From positions 1 to 32,216 of the forward strand of contig CAXSFE010000032.1 of the NCBI GenBank assembly GCA_964236585.1: a DNA stretch of 32,216 nt, read 5' to 3'. How positions within the stretch are numbered: position 1 is the stretch's first letter; each line of letters opens with the position of its first letter. The notes beneath the pieces were generated by a model, which was not told where the DNA came from, searched no databases, and saw nothing but the letters and a program-made list of their open reading frames with translations. The DNA comes from CAXSEF01 sp964236585. GTDB lineage: Bacteria > Pseudomonadota > Alphaproteobacteria > Acetobacterales > Acetobacteraceae. A program made the position numbers and the translations under genes. Below are positions 13,829 through 20,350 of the stretch, in pieces.

Positions 13829-14857
13829 ATGCCCTACCGTGTCGCCGTCGTCGGAGCCGTGGGCGCCGTGGGCCGCGAGATCCTCCGCGCCCTGGCCGAC
13901 CGCGAGTTCCCCGCCTCCCAGGTCACCGCCCTGGCCTCCGGCCGCGCTGTCGGCGCCCAGGTCAGCTTCGGCGAGCGCAACCTCAAGGTCGCCGCCGTCG
14001 AGCGCTTCGACTTCGCGCAGTGCGACCTCGCCCTCATGGCCGCCGCCCCCGCGATCGCCGCCGCCCAGGCCCCCCGCGCCGCCGCCGCCGGCTGCCAGGT
14101 CATCGACGCCAGCGGCCAGTTCAGCCTGGAGCCCGACGTCGCCCTCGTGGTCCCCGAGGTGAACCCGCTCTCGCTGGCCCGCCACACCCGCCGCGGCATC
14201 GCCGCCAGCCCCCACAGCACCACGATCCAGCTCGCCACCGTCCTCAAGCCCCTGCACGACCGCTTCGGCGTCCGCCGCGCCGTCGTCACCACCTTCCAGG
14301 CCGTCTCCGACCTCGGCCGCGAGGGCATGGACGAGCTGTTCACCGCGACCAAGGGCAGCTTCGTCAACGACCCCGCGAAGTCCGAGCAGTTCACCAAGCC
14401 GATCACCTTCAACCTGATCCCCCACATCGACCGCTTCCTCGACGACGGCCAGACCCGCGAGGAGTGGCGGCTCGCCGTGGAGATGCGCAAGGTCCTCGAC
14501 CCCGACGTCGCCATCTTCGCGACCGCAGTCCGCGTCCCCGTCTTCATCGGCCACGCCCTCTCCGTCAGCGTCGAGCTGCGCGACCCCGCCAACGCCGGCG
14601 AGGCCCGCGACCTCCTGCGCAGCGCCCCCGGCGTCGTCGTCCAGGACACCCGCGAGGACGGCGGCTACACCACCCCCATCGACTGCGTCGGCGAGGACGC
14701 CGTCTACGTCAGCCGCGTGCGCCGCGACCCGACCGTGCCGAACGGCCTCGGCTTCTGGTGCGTGACCGACAACCTGCGCAAGGGCGGCGCGCTCAACGCC
14801 GTGCAGATCGCGGAAAGCCTGGTGGGGCAGGGGTTGCTTGCCGAGCGAAGCCAGTAA
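13829..14857 (+). CDS. Aspartate-semialdehyde dehydrogenase-like protein without catalytic Cys
   Basis: Member of the Asd fold family, 342 residues, full length. Seen: the N-terminal dinucleotide fold VVGAVGAVGREILRALADRE (canonical GATGAVG has become GAVGAVG), PLVVPEVNP-like VALVVPEVNP, FQAVSDLGREGMDELF, FNLIPHIDRFLDDG, RVPVFIGHALSVSVE and WCVTDNLRKGGALNAVQIAE. The catalytic NPNCST motif reads SPHSTT, so the nucleophilic Cys is Ser130 (14216-14218) and the preceding Asn is His. The SSAFR motif reads SGQFS, losing the phosphate-binding Arg. The Gln, Arg and His of the active site remain. E. coli Usg has the same kind of losses, so this may be a Usg-like or regulatory paralogue rather than the biosynthetic enzyme. 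The ATG has GAGG about 7 bases before it. The frame is intact with no sign of decay. Confidence 0.85.
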   Translation: MPYRVAVVGAVGAVGREILRALADREFPASQVTALASGRAVGAQVSFGERNLKVAAVERFDFAQCDLALMAAAPAIAAAQAPRAAAAGCQVIDASGQFSLEPDVALVVPEVNPLSLARHTRRGIAASPHSTTIQLATVLKPLHDRFGVRRAVVTTFQAVSDLGREGMDELFTATKGSFVNDPAKSEQFTKPITFNLIPHIDRFLDDGQTREEWRLAVEMRKVLDPDVAIFATAVRVPVFIGHALSVSVELRDPANAGEARDLLRSAPGVVVQDTREDGGYTTPIDCVGEDAVYVSRVRRDPTVPNGLGFWCVTDNLRKGGALNAVQIAESLVGQGLLAERSQ

Positions 14858-14998
14858 GCAAGGCCGGGCTCTGCCCGGACCCGCCAGGGGCGAGCCGCCC
14901 CTGGACCGGCGCACATGAGAAAGAACAGGGAGGCCGGTCCAGGGCGGCTCGCCCTGGCGGGGTCCAGGGGCAGAGCCCCTGGCCTTGCGTCCTGCCTT
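14856..14998. repeat. Class A hairpin repeat (A6)
   Basis: Starts inside the TAA of the asd-like gene (TAAGCAAGG). Left outer CCGGGCTCTGCCCGG and left inner AGGGGCGAGCCGCCCCT. The centre lacks CTTAAG (CACATGAGAAAGAAC). The right inner hairpin is AGGGCGGCTCGCCCT and the right outer CCAGGGGCAGAGCCCCTGG, ending CCTTGCGTCC. The sdhC promoter candidate begins just after it. Confidence 0.88.
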
Positions 14999-15001
14999 TC
15001 A

Positions 15002-15030
15002 TTGACGACCTACAGTCCCACGCATAGAGA
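15002..15030 (+). promoter_or_regulatory. Candidate sdh operon promoter
   Basis: TTGACG (15002-15007, five of six to the -35 consensus) is followed after 17 bases by TAGAGA (15025-15030), a weak -10. Transcription would start about 25 bases before the sdhC ribosome site (GGGGGA before the ATG at 15064). The position directly after repeat A6 fits an operon start. Confidence 0.4.
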
Positions 15031-15063
15031 CATGCGGACCAGTTCGGAGGCTTCGGGGGAACG

Positions 15064-15495
15064 ATGAAGACGCTGCAGGACCCCCGGATGGTCGGGCACG
15101 CGAGCGACGGCCGCCTGGTGCGCCGCCCCCTCTCGCCCCACCTCCAGGTCTACCGCTGGCCCGTCACCATGGCCGGCTCAATCCTCAACCGCATGACCGG
15201 CGTCGCCCTCTCCGTCGGCGCCCTGATGCTGGTATGGTGGCTGGCCGCCGCCGCCGCCGGCCCCCAGGCCTTCGCCACCATGCAGGGCTTCGCCGGCTCC
15301 TGGCTCGGCCTGCTGCTCCTGCTCGGCTGGACCGCGTCGCTGTTCTACCACCTGTTCGCCGGCCTGCGGCACCTCGCCTGGGACACCGGCCACGGCTTCG
15401 AGAAGAACACCCTGAACCCCATGACCTGGGTGGTGTTCGCCCTGACCGCCGCCTCGACTGCCCTGACCTGGATCGTCGGGCTGTCGGTGTGGTGA
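15064..15495 (+). CDS. sdhC: Succinate dehydrogenase cytochrome b556 subunit
   Basis: Membrane anchor of complex II carrying heme b and part of the quinone site. Seen: 143 residues with the SdhC signature RPLSPHLQVYR (21-31) and SILNRMTGVAL (39-49, with the Ser and Arg implicated in quinone binding). Three hydrophobic membrane segments lie at about 43-66, 78-100 and 121-141. The heme-ligand motif HLFAGLRHLAWDTGH is at 96-110, with His96 the likely ligand. It is first in sdhC-sdhD-sdhA-sdhB. The start has a strong purine-rich site. Confidence 0.96.
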   Translation: MKTLQDPRMVGHASDGRLVRRPLSPHLQVYRWPVTMAGSILNRMTGVALSVGALMLVWWLAAAAAGPQAFATMQGFAGSWLGLLLLLGWTASLFYHLFAGLRHLAWDTGHGFEKNTLNPMTWVVFALTAASTALTWIVGLSVW

Positions 15496-15532
15496 GCGCG
15501 GCCGACCTGACGTGAAGCGCGAGGGACCGACG

Positions 15533-15922
15533 ATGGACAACGCCACCATCCAGATCAGGCGCTCGGAGCTGGGCCGCGCCCGCGGCCTGGGCAGCGCGAA
15601 GTCCGGCGTCGAGCACTGGTGGGCAGAGCGCCTGACCTCCGTCGCCCTGGTGCCGCTCACCGTGTGGTTCGTGGTCTCCGTCCTGCGCCTGCTCGGCGCC
15701 GACCAGCCGACGGTCGCCCACTTCATCGGCCGCCCCTGGAACGCGACCCTGATGATCCTGCTGGTGGTGATGACCTTCCACCATACCCAACTAGGCCTGC
15801 AGGTGATCTACGAGGACTACATCCACCAGCGCGGCACCCTGATCGCATCGCTCGCCACCAAGGCGGCGTGCCTGGTCCTGGGCCTGCTCGCGGTGCTGTC
15901 GGTCCTCAGGCTCGCGCTCTGA
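15533..15922 (+). CDS. sdhD: Succinate dehydrogenase hydrophobic membrane anchor subunit
   Basis: Second membrane anchor of complex II. Seen: 129 residues. SAKSGVEHWWAERLTSVALV is typical of alphaproteobacterial SdhD. Three membrane segments follow, and the heme/quinone motif FHHTQLGLQVIYEDYIH (about residues 82-98) carries the conserved His, Gln and Asp-Tyr. The ATG at 15533 has GAGGGA 6 bases upstream and is preferred to an in-frame GTG at 15512. It starts 37 bases after sdhC, and the sdhA start follows 67 bases after it. Confidence 0.95.
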   Translation: MDNATIQIRRSELGRARGLGSAKSGVEHWWAERLTSVALVPLTVWFVVSVLRLLGADQPTVAHFIGRPWNATLMILLVVMTFHHTQLGLQVIYEDYIHQRGTLIASLATKAACLVLGLLAVLSVLRLAL

Positions 15923-15989
15923 CCCCCGCCGGGCGCGTCCCGGCGACCCCTGCCGGACATCCTCCGGCCCACTGCCCGATGGACCCGAC

Positions 15990-17795
15990 ATGAACGCGAT
16001 CAGCAAGCCGGCCGGCGCCTACCCGATCATCGACCACACCTACGACGTCGTCGTCGTCGGCGCAGGCGGCGCGGGCCTGCGCGCAACCCTGGGCATGGTC
16101 GCCGCCGGCCTGAAGACCGCCTGCATCACCAAGGTCTTCCCCACCCGCTCCCACACCGTGGCCGCCCAGGGCGGCATCGGCGCGGCGCTGGGCAACATGG
16201 GCGAGGACGACTGGCGCTGGCACATGTACGACACCGTCAAGGGCTCCGACTGGCTCGGCGACCAGGACGCGATCGAGTTCATGTGCCGCGAGGCCGTCCC
16301 CGCCGTCCACGAGCTGGAGCACTTCGGCGTCCCCTTCAGCCGCACCGACGCAGGCACCATCTACCAGCGCCCCTTCGGCGGCCACATGAAGGAGTACGGC
16401 AAGGAGCCGGCGATGCGCGCCTGCGCCGCCGCCGACCGCACCGGCCACGCCATCCTGCACACGCTCTACCAGCAGAGCCTCAAGCACAACGCCGAGTTCT
16501 TCGTCGAATACTTCGCCCTCGACCTCATCATGGACGAGGGCGCCTGCCGCGGCGTCATGGCATGGAACCTCGAGGACGGCTCCATGCACCGCTTCCGCGC
16601 CCAGGAGGTTGTCCTCGCCACCGGCGGCTACGGCCGCGCCTACCTGTCCTGCACGTCCGCGCACACCTGCACCGGCGACGGCGGCGGCATGGCCATCCGC
16701 GCCGGCCTGCCGACCCAGGACATGGAGTTCGTGCAGTTCCACCCGACCGGCATCTTCCCCGCCGGCTGCCTGCTCACCGAGGGCTGCCGCGGCGAGGGCG
16801 GATACCTCACCAACTCAGAGGGCGAGCGCTTCATGGAGCGCTACGCCCCCACCGCCAAGGACCTCGCCTCGCGCGACGTCGTCTCCCGCTCCATGACCGT
16901 CGAGATCAACGAGGGCAGGGGCTGCGGCCCCAACAAGGACCACATCATGCTCCACCTGGAGCACCTCGGCGCCGACCTGCTGCACGAGCGCCTGCCCGGC
17001 ATCAGCGAGACCGCCCGCGTCTTCGCCGGCCGCGACGTCACCAAGGAGCCCGTCCCCGTGCTCCCCACCGTCCACTACAACATGGGCGGCATCCCTACCA
17101 ACCTGCACGGCGAGGTGCTCAGCCCGACCCGCGAGGACCCCGACCGCGTCGTGCGCGGCCTCATGGCCATCGGCGAGGCCGCCTGCGTCTCCGTCCACGG
17201 CGCCAACCGCCTCGGCACCAACTCCCTCCTCGACCTCGTCGTCTTCGGCCGCGCCGCCGCCCAGCGCGCCGCCGCCATCATCAAGCCAGGCGAGGGCCAG
17301 GCGCCCCTGCCACCCCGCGCCGGCGAGGCCTCGCTCGACCGCTTCGACCGCACCCGCCACGCCACCGGCGGCACCAAGGTCGCCGAGCTGCGCGAGGGCC
17401 TCCAGCGCGCCATGCAGGCCCACGCCGCCGTCTTCCGCGACAGCCAGAGCCTCACCACCGGCGTCGACAAGGTGCGCAACCTCTGGGCTGGCATGTCCGA
17501 CATGAACGTCACCGACCGCGGCCTCATCTGGAACAGCGACCTCGTCGAGGCCCTGGAGCTCCAGAACCTCATGGGCAATGCGACTGCCACCATGGTCAGC
17601 GCCGAGGCCCGCAAGGAGAGCCGCGGCGCCCAGGCCCACGACGACTTCCCCGACCGCGACGACGAGAACTGGATGAAGCACTCCCTCGCCTGGGTCGGCG
17701 AGAAGGGCGACGTCTCCCTCGACTACCGCCCGGTGCGCATGCGCACCCTGACCAACGAGGTCAGCGTCTTCCCGCCCAAGAAGCGCGTGTACTAA
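15990..17795 (+). CDS. sdhA: Succinate dehydrogenase flavoprotein subunit
   Basis: Oxidises succinate to fumarate in the TCA cycle and passes electrons through its covalent FAD to SdhB. Seen: 601 residues, normal. The FAD-binding loop is VVVGAGGAGLRATLGMVAAG (21-40). The FAD-linked His is His55 in RSHTVAAQGGIGAALGN. Substrate-site motifs are FHPTGIFPAGCLLTEGCRGE and, in the capping and C-terminal regions, HYNMGGIPTN and HGANRLGTNSLLDLVVFGR. The end, RPVRMRTLTNEVSVFPPKKR, is also typical. The stop codon TAA is at the same time the first bases of class B repeat B2, which separates sdhA from sdhB. Confidence 0.98.
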   Translation: MNAISKPAGAYPIIDHTYDVVVVGAGGAGLRATLGMVAAGLKTACITKVFPTRSHTVAAQGGIGAALGNMGEDDWRWHMYDTVKGSDWLGDQDAIEFMCREAVPAVHELEHFGVPFSRTDAGTIYQRPFGGHMKEYGKEPAMRACAAADRTGHAILHTLYQQSLKHNAEFFVEYFALDLIMDEGACRGVMAWNLEDGSMHRFRAQEVVLATGGYGRAYLSCTSAHTCTGDGGGMAIRAGLPTQDMEFVQFHPTGIFPAGCLLTEGCRGEGGYLTNSEGERFMERYAPTAKDLASRDVVSRSMTVEINEGRGCGPNKDHIMLHLEHLGADLLHERLPGISETARVFAGRDVTKEPVPVLPTVHYNMGGIPTNLHGEVLSPTREDPDRVVRGLMAIGEAACVSVHGANRLGTNSLLDLVVFGRAAAQRAAAIIKPGEGQAPLPPRAGEASLDRFDRTRHATGGTKVAELREGLQRAMQAHAAVFRDSQSLTTGVDKVRNLWAGMSDMNVTDRGLIWNSDLVEALELQNLMGNATATMVSAEARKESRGAQAHDDFPDRDDENWMKHSLAWVGEKGDVSLDYRPVRMRTLTNEVSVFPPKKRVY

Positions 17796-17943
17796 GCAAG
17801 GCAAGGCCTTCTTTTTCTGAAGAAAAAGAAGCAAAAAGACTTTCTCCATAAGGACCCGGTGCCACGGCGGGTGGCACCGGACCCAATTTGCAGAAGTTCT
17901 TTGGTTCTTTCTTTCAAGAAAGAACACGCTTCCTTCCTTCGCC
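17794..17943. repeat. Class B AT-rich hairpin repeat within the sdh operon (B2)
   Basis: Starts in the sdhA stop (TAAGCAAGG). Seen: GGCC, then a palindrome with arms CTTCTTTTTCT and AGAAAAAGAAG, then CAAAAAGACTTT. A GC-rich middle hairpin CGGTGCCAC with GTGGCACCG follows, then GCAGAAGTTCTTTGG. A palindrome with arms GTTCTTTCTT and AAGAAAGAAC closes it, ending CGCTTCCTTCCTT. It occupies most of the 196 bases between sdhA and sdhB. Confidence 0.9.
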
Positions 17944-17991
17944 AGGCTTCGCGGCGGAAGGCTCGAAACAGGCTCCAGGGATACCGAGACA

Positions 17992-18774
17992 ATGGCCGAG
18001 TTCAGGCTTCCGAAGAACAGCCGCGTGGCCAAGGGCCGGACCCACAAGGCCGCCCCCGGCGCCACCAACGTCAAGGAGTTCCAGATCTACCGCTGGAACC
18101 CCGACGACGGCCAGAACCCGCGCATGGACACCTACGAGGTCGACCTCGACCACGTCGGCCCCATGGTCCTCGACGCGCTCATCCACATCAAGAACGACAT
18201 TGACCCGACGCTGACCTTCCGCCGCTCCTGCCGCGAGGGCATCTGCGGCTCCTGCGCCATGAACATCGACGGCGGCAACACGCTCGCCTGCCTCAAGCCC
18301 ACCGGCGAGTGCAGCGGCTCCGTGAAGATCAACCCGCTCCCCCACATGCCCGTGGTCAAGGACCTGGTCCCCGACCTCAGCCAGGCCTACGCCCAGCTCC
18401 GCTCCATCGAGCCCTGGCTCAAGTCCGACACCGCCCCCCCGCCCGACGCCGAGCGCCCCCAGAGCAAGGAGGAGCGCGCCAAGCTCGACGGCATGTGGGA
18501 GTGCATCCTCTGCTTCTGCTGCACCACCTCCTGCCCGAGCTACTGGTGGAATGGCGACAAGTACCTCGGCCCGGCCACGCTCCTCGCCGCCTACCGCTTC
18601 ATCGCCGACTCCCGCGACGAGCACACCGGCGAGCGCCTCGACGCGCTGGAGGACCCGTTCAAGCTCTACCGCTGCCACACCATCATGAACTGCACCCAGT
18701 CCTGCCCGAAGGGCCTCAACCCCGCCAAGGCCATCGCCGAGATCAAGCAGCTCATCGTCGATCGCCGCGGCTAG
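17992..18774 (+). CDS. sdhB: Succinate dehydrogenase iron-sulfur subunit
   Basis: Electron-transfer subunit of complex II between the flavoprotein and the quinone site. Seen: 260 residues. The N-terminal ferredoxin domain with 2Fe-2S ligands is at about 77-100 (CREGICGSCAMNIDGGNTLAC). The C-terminal domain carries the 4Fe-4S and 3Fe-4S ligands in CILCFCCTTSCPSYWW and in CHTIMNCTQSCPKGLNPAKA. All expected Cys are present. Alphaproteobacterial features include EFQIYRWNPDD and the end AEIKQLIVDRRG. It is preceded by B2 and followed, 25 bases past its stop, by B3. Confidence 0.98.
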   Translation: MAEFRLPKNSRVAKGRTHKAAPGATNVKEFQIYRWNPDDGQNPRMDTYEVDLDHVGPMVLDALIHIKNDIDPTLTFRRSCREGICGSCAMNIDGGNTLACLKPTGECSGSVKINPLPHMPVVKDLVPDLSQAYAQLRSIEPWLKSDTAPPPDAERPQSKEERAKLDGMWECILCFCCTTSCPSYWWNGDKYLGPATLLAAYRFIADSRDEHTGERLDALEDPFKLYRCHTIMNCTQSCPKGLNPAKAIAEIKQLIVDRRG

Positions 18775-18799
18775 CAGCCATCATGGGGACCGCGAGCGA

Positions 18800-18946
18800 A
18801 GCAAGCCAGCAAGGCCTTCTTTTTCTGAAGAAAAAGAAGCAAAAAGACTCTGCCCATAAAGCTCGGTGCCACTCGGCTGGCACACCCCAAATGGGCAAAA
18901 GTTTTTTGGTTCTTTTTTTCAAAAAAGAACTCGCTTCCTTCCTTCC
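18800..18946. repeat. Class B AT-rich hairpin repeat (B3)
   Basis: Same orientation and order as B2. AAGCCAGCAAGGCC is followed by a palindrome with arms CTTCTTTTTCT and AGAAAAAGAAG, CAAAAAGACTCT and a middle hairpin GTGCCA with TGGCAC. AAAAGTTTTTTGG, a palindrome with arms GTTCTTTTTTT and AAAAAAGAAC, and CGCTTCCTTCCTTCC complete it. The middle differs from B2 in sequence but still forms a stem. Confidence 0.9.
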
Positions 18947-18969
18947 TCCTCCCGTTCACCTCTAGCCCG

Positions 18970-19626
18970 ATGTTCGAGGGCACCCTCCCGCTCGACCGAG
19001 GCCGCGCCTGGTCCGACAGCCTCCTCGTCGACCACGCGATCTTCCGCCTTGCTTGGCACAACTGGGCAACCGTCGTCCCCGGCCGCCTCTACCGCTCCAA
19101 CCACCCGACCCCCGCCCGCCTGCGCGCCGCCGCCGAGCGACACGGCCTGCGCACCCTGATCAACCTGCGCGGCCACCGCCGCTGCGGCTCCGACGCCCTC
19201 TCGCGCGGCGCCGCCGCCTCGCTCGGCCTGCACCACGTCGACATGGCCTTCGAGAGCCGCGGCGCCCCCCACCGCGACCGCATCCTGCGCTTCGCCGACC
19301 TGTACCGCTCGGTGGAAACGCCTGCCCTGATGCACTGCAAGTCCGGCGCCGACCGCGCCGGCCTCGCCGCCGGCCTCGTCGTCCTGTTCGAGGGCGGCAC
19401 CGCGGCCCAGGCCCTGCGCCAGCTCTCCTGGCGCTACGGCCACTTCAACCGCTCGCGCACCGGCGTCCTCGACGCCTTCTTCGTCCGCTTCGCCGAGCAG
19501 GCAGAGGGCCGGACCCCCTTCCTCGACTGGGTCGCGAACGACTACGACGAGGCCGCCCTCAAGCGCGACTTCGTCGCCGGCGGCTTGTCCAGCTTCATCA
19601 CCGACCGCGTGCTGCGCCGGGAATAG
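18970..19626 (+). CDS. Protein tyrosine / dual-specificity phosphatase-like protein
   Basis: Predicted cysteine phosphatase, 218 residues, cytoplasmic. Seen: the P-loop signature HCKSGADRAG at about residues 122-131, with Cys123 the nucleophile and Arg129 binding phosphate (pattern HCxxGxxR). The N-terminal part, VPGRLYRSNHPTPARLRAAA followed by GLRTLINLRG, is typical of the bacterial dual-specificity group. The general acid is probably an Asp near residue 91 (HVDMAF). The C-terminus AALKRDFVAGGLSSFITDRV is not shared with the classical families. The substrate is unknown and could be protein, lipid or a small molecule. The start at 18970 has no strong ribosome site. It is followed 35 bases later by an exported glutathione peroxidase. 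Confidence 0.85.
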   Translation: MFEGTLPLDRGRAWSDSLLVDHAIFRLAWHNWATVVPGRLYRSNHPTPARLRAAAERHGLRTLINLRGHRRCGSDALSRGAAASLGLHHVDMAFESRGAPHRDRILRFADLYRSVETPALMHCKSGADRAGLAAGLVVLFEGGTAAQALRQLSWRYGHFNRSRTGVLDAFFVRFAEQAEGRTPFLDWVANDYDEAALKRDFVAGGLSSFITDRVLRRE

Positions 19627-19661
19627 CCTGGCCCCCGCCGCCACAGCAGGAGACCACGCCC

Positions 19662-20222
19662 ATGACCACGCTCTCCCGTCGCTCCGTCCTCGCCACCCTG
19701 GGCGCCCTGGCCGCGGCGCCCAGCCGCTTGCAGGCCGCCGACGCCCCCCTCGCCTGGGGCTTCACCTTCCCCTCGATCGAGGGCGGCACGCTCGACCTGT
19801 CCAGCTTCCGCGGCCGCGCCCTGCTGGTCGCCAACACCGCCTCGTTCTGCGGCTACACCCCGCAGTACAAGGGCCTCGAAGCCCTCCACAAGGAGTTCTC
19901 CCCCGCCGGCCTGACCGTCATCGGCATCCCCAGCGAGGACTTCGGCCAGGAATCCAACACCAACGCCAAGGTGAAGACCTTCTGCGAGGCCACCTTCGAC
20001 GTGCAGTTCCCGATGGGCGGCCTGTCCCACGTCAAGGGCCCCGACGCCGCCCCCTTCTACCGCTGGGTCAGCGACACCCGCCACTGGGAGCCGAGTTGGA
20101 ACTTCTGCAAGGTCCTGATCGGCCGCGACGGCAACATCCGCGGCACCTTCTCGTCCAACGACCTGCCCGACGGCGACAGGATGCGCGGGGAACTGCGCGG
20201 CGCGCTCGACGCCACGGCATAG
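19662..20222 (+). CDS. Exported glutathione peroxidase family protein
   Basis: Thiol peroxidase of the GPx family, probably acting in the periplasm. Seen: 186 residues. The N-terminal signal MTTLSRRSVLATLGALAAAP carries a twin-arginine motif (SRRSVL) and a hydrophobic core, with likely cleavage after LQAA or LQAAD. The peroxidatic Cys63 is in VANTASFCGYTPQYKGLEAL, Gln96 in EDFGQESNTN, and Trp146-Asn147 in WNFCKVLIGRDG. This is the usual Cys-Gln-Trp-Asn tetrad. The common FPCNQF motif reads IPSEDF, so the usual second Cys is missing there, but Cys108 (TFCEATFDVQFP) could resolve. AGGAG precedes the ATG. It is convergent with glgX. Confidence 0.9.
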   Translation: MTTLSRRSVLATLGALAAAPSRLQAADAPLAWGFTFPSIEGGTLDLSSFRGRALLVANTASFCGYTPQYKGLEALHKEFSPAGLTVIGIPSEDFGQESNTNAKVKTFCEATFDVQFPMGGLSHVKGPDAAPFYRWVSDTRHWEPSWNFCKVLIGRDGNIRGTFSSNDLPDGDRMRGELRGALDATA

Positions 20223-20350
20223 AAAGCAAGGTTGAGGCTCTGCCTCAAACTCCGCCAGGGGGAAGGCCCCCTGGACCGCCTTCCCGAAGTGAAGCCGGTC
20301 CAGGGGGGGGGCTCCCCCCTGGCGGGTCCGGGCAGAGCCCGGCCTTGCTT
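20223..20350. repeat. Class A hairpin repeat between convergent stops (A7)
   Basis: Left outer TTGAGGCTCTGCCTCAA and left inner AGGGGGAAGGCCCCCT. The centre is GAAGTGAAGCC. The right inner hairpin is a long G/C run (AGGGGGGGGGCTCCCCCCT) and the right outer CCGGGCAGAGCCCGG, ending CCTTGCTTA. It fills the gap between the TAG of the peroxidase gene and the TAA of glgX, whose stop forms part of the element end. Confidence 0.9.
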
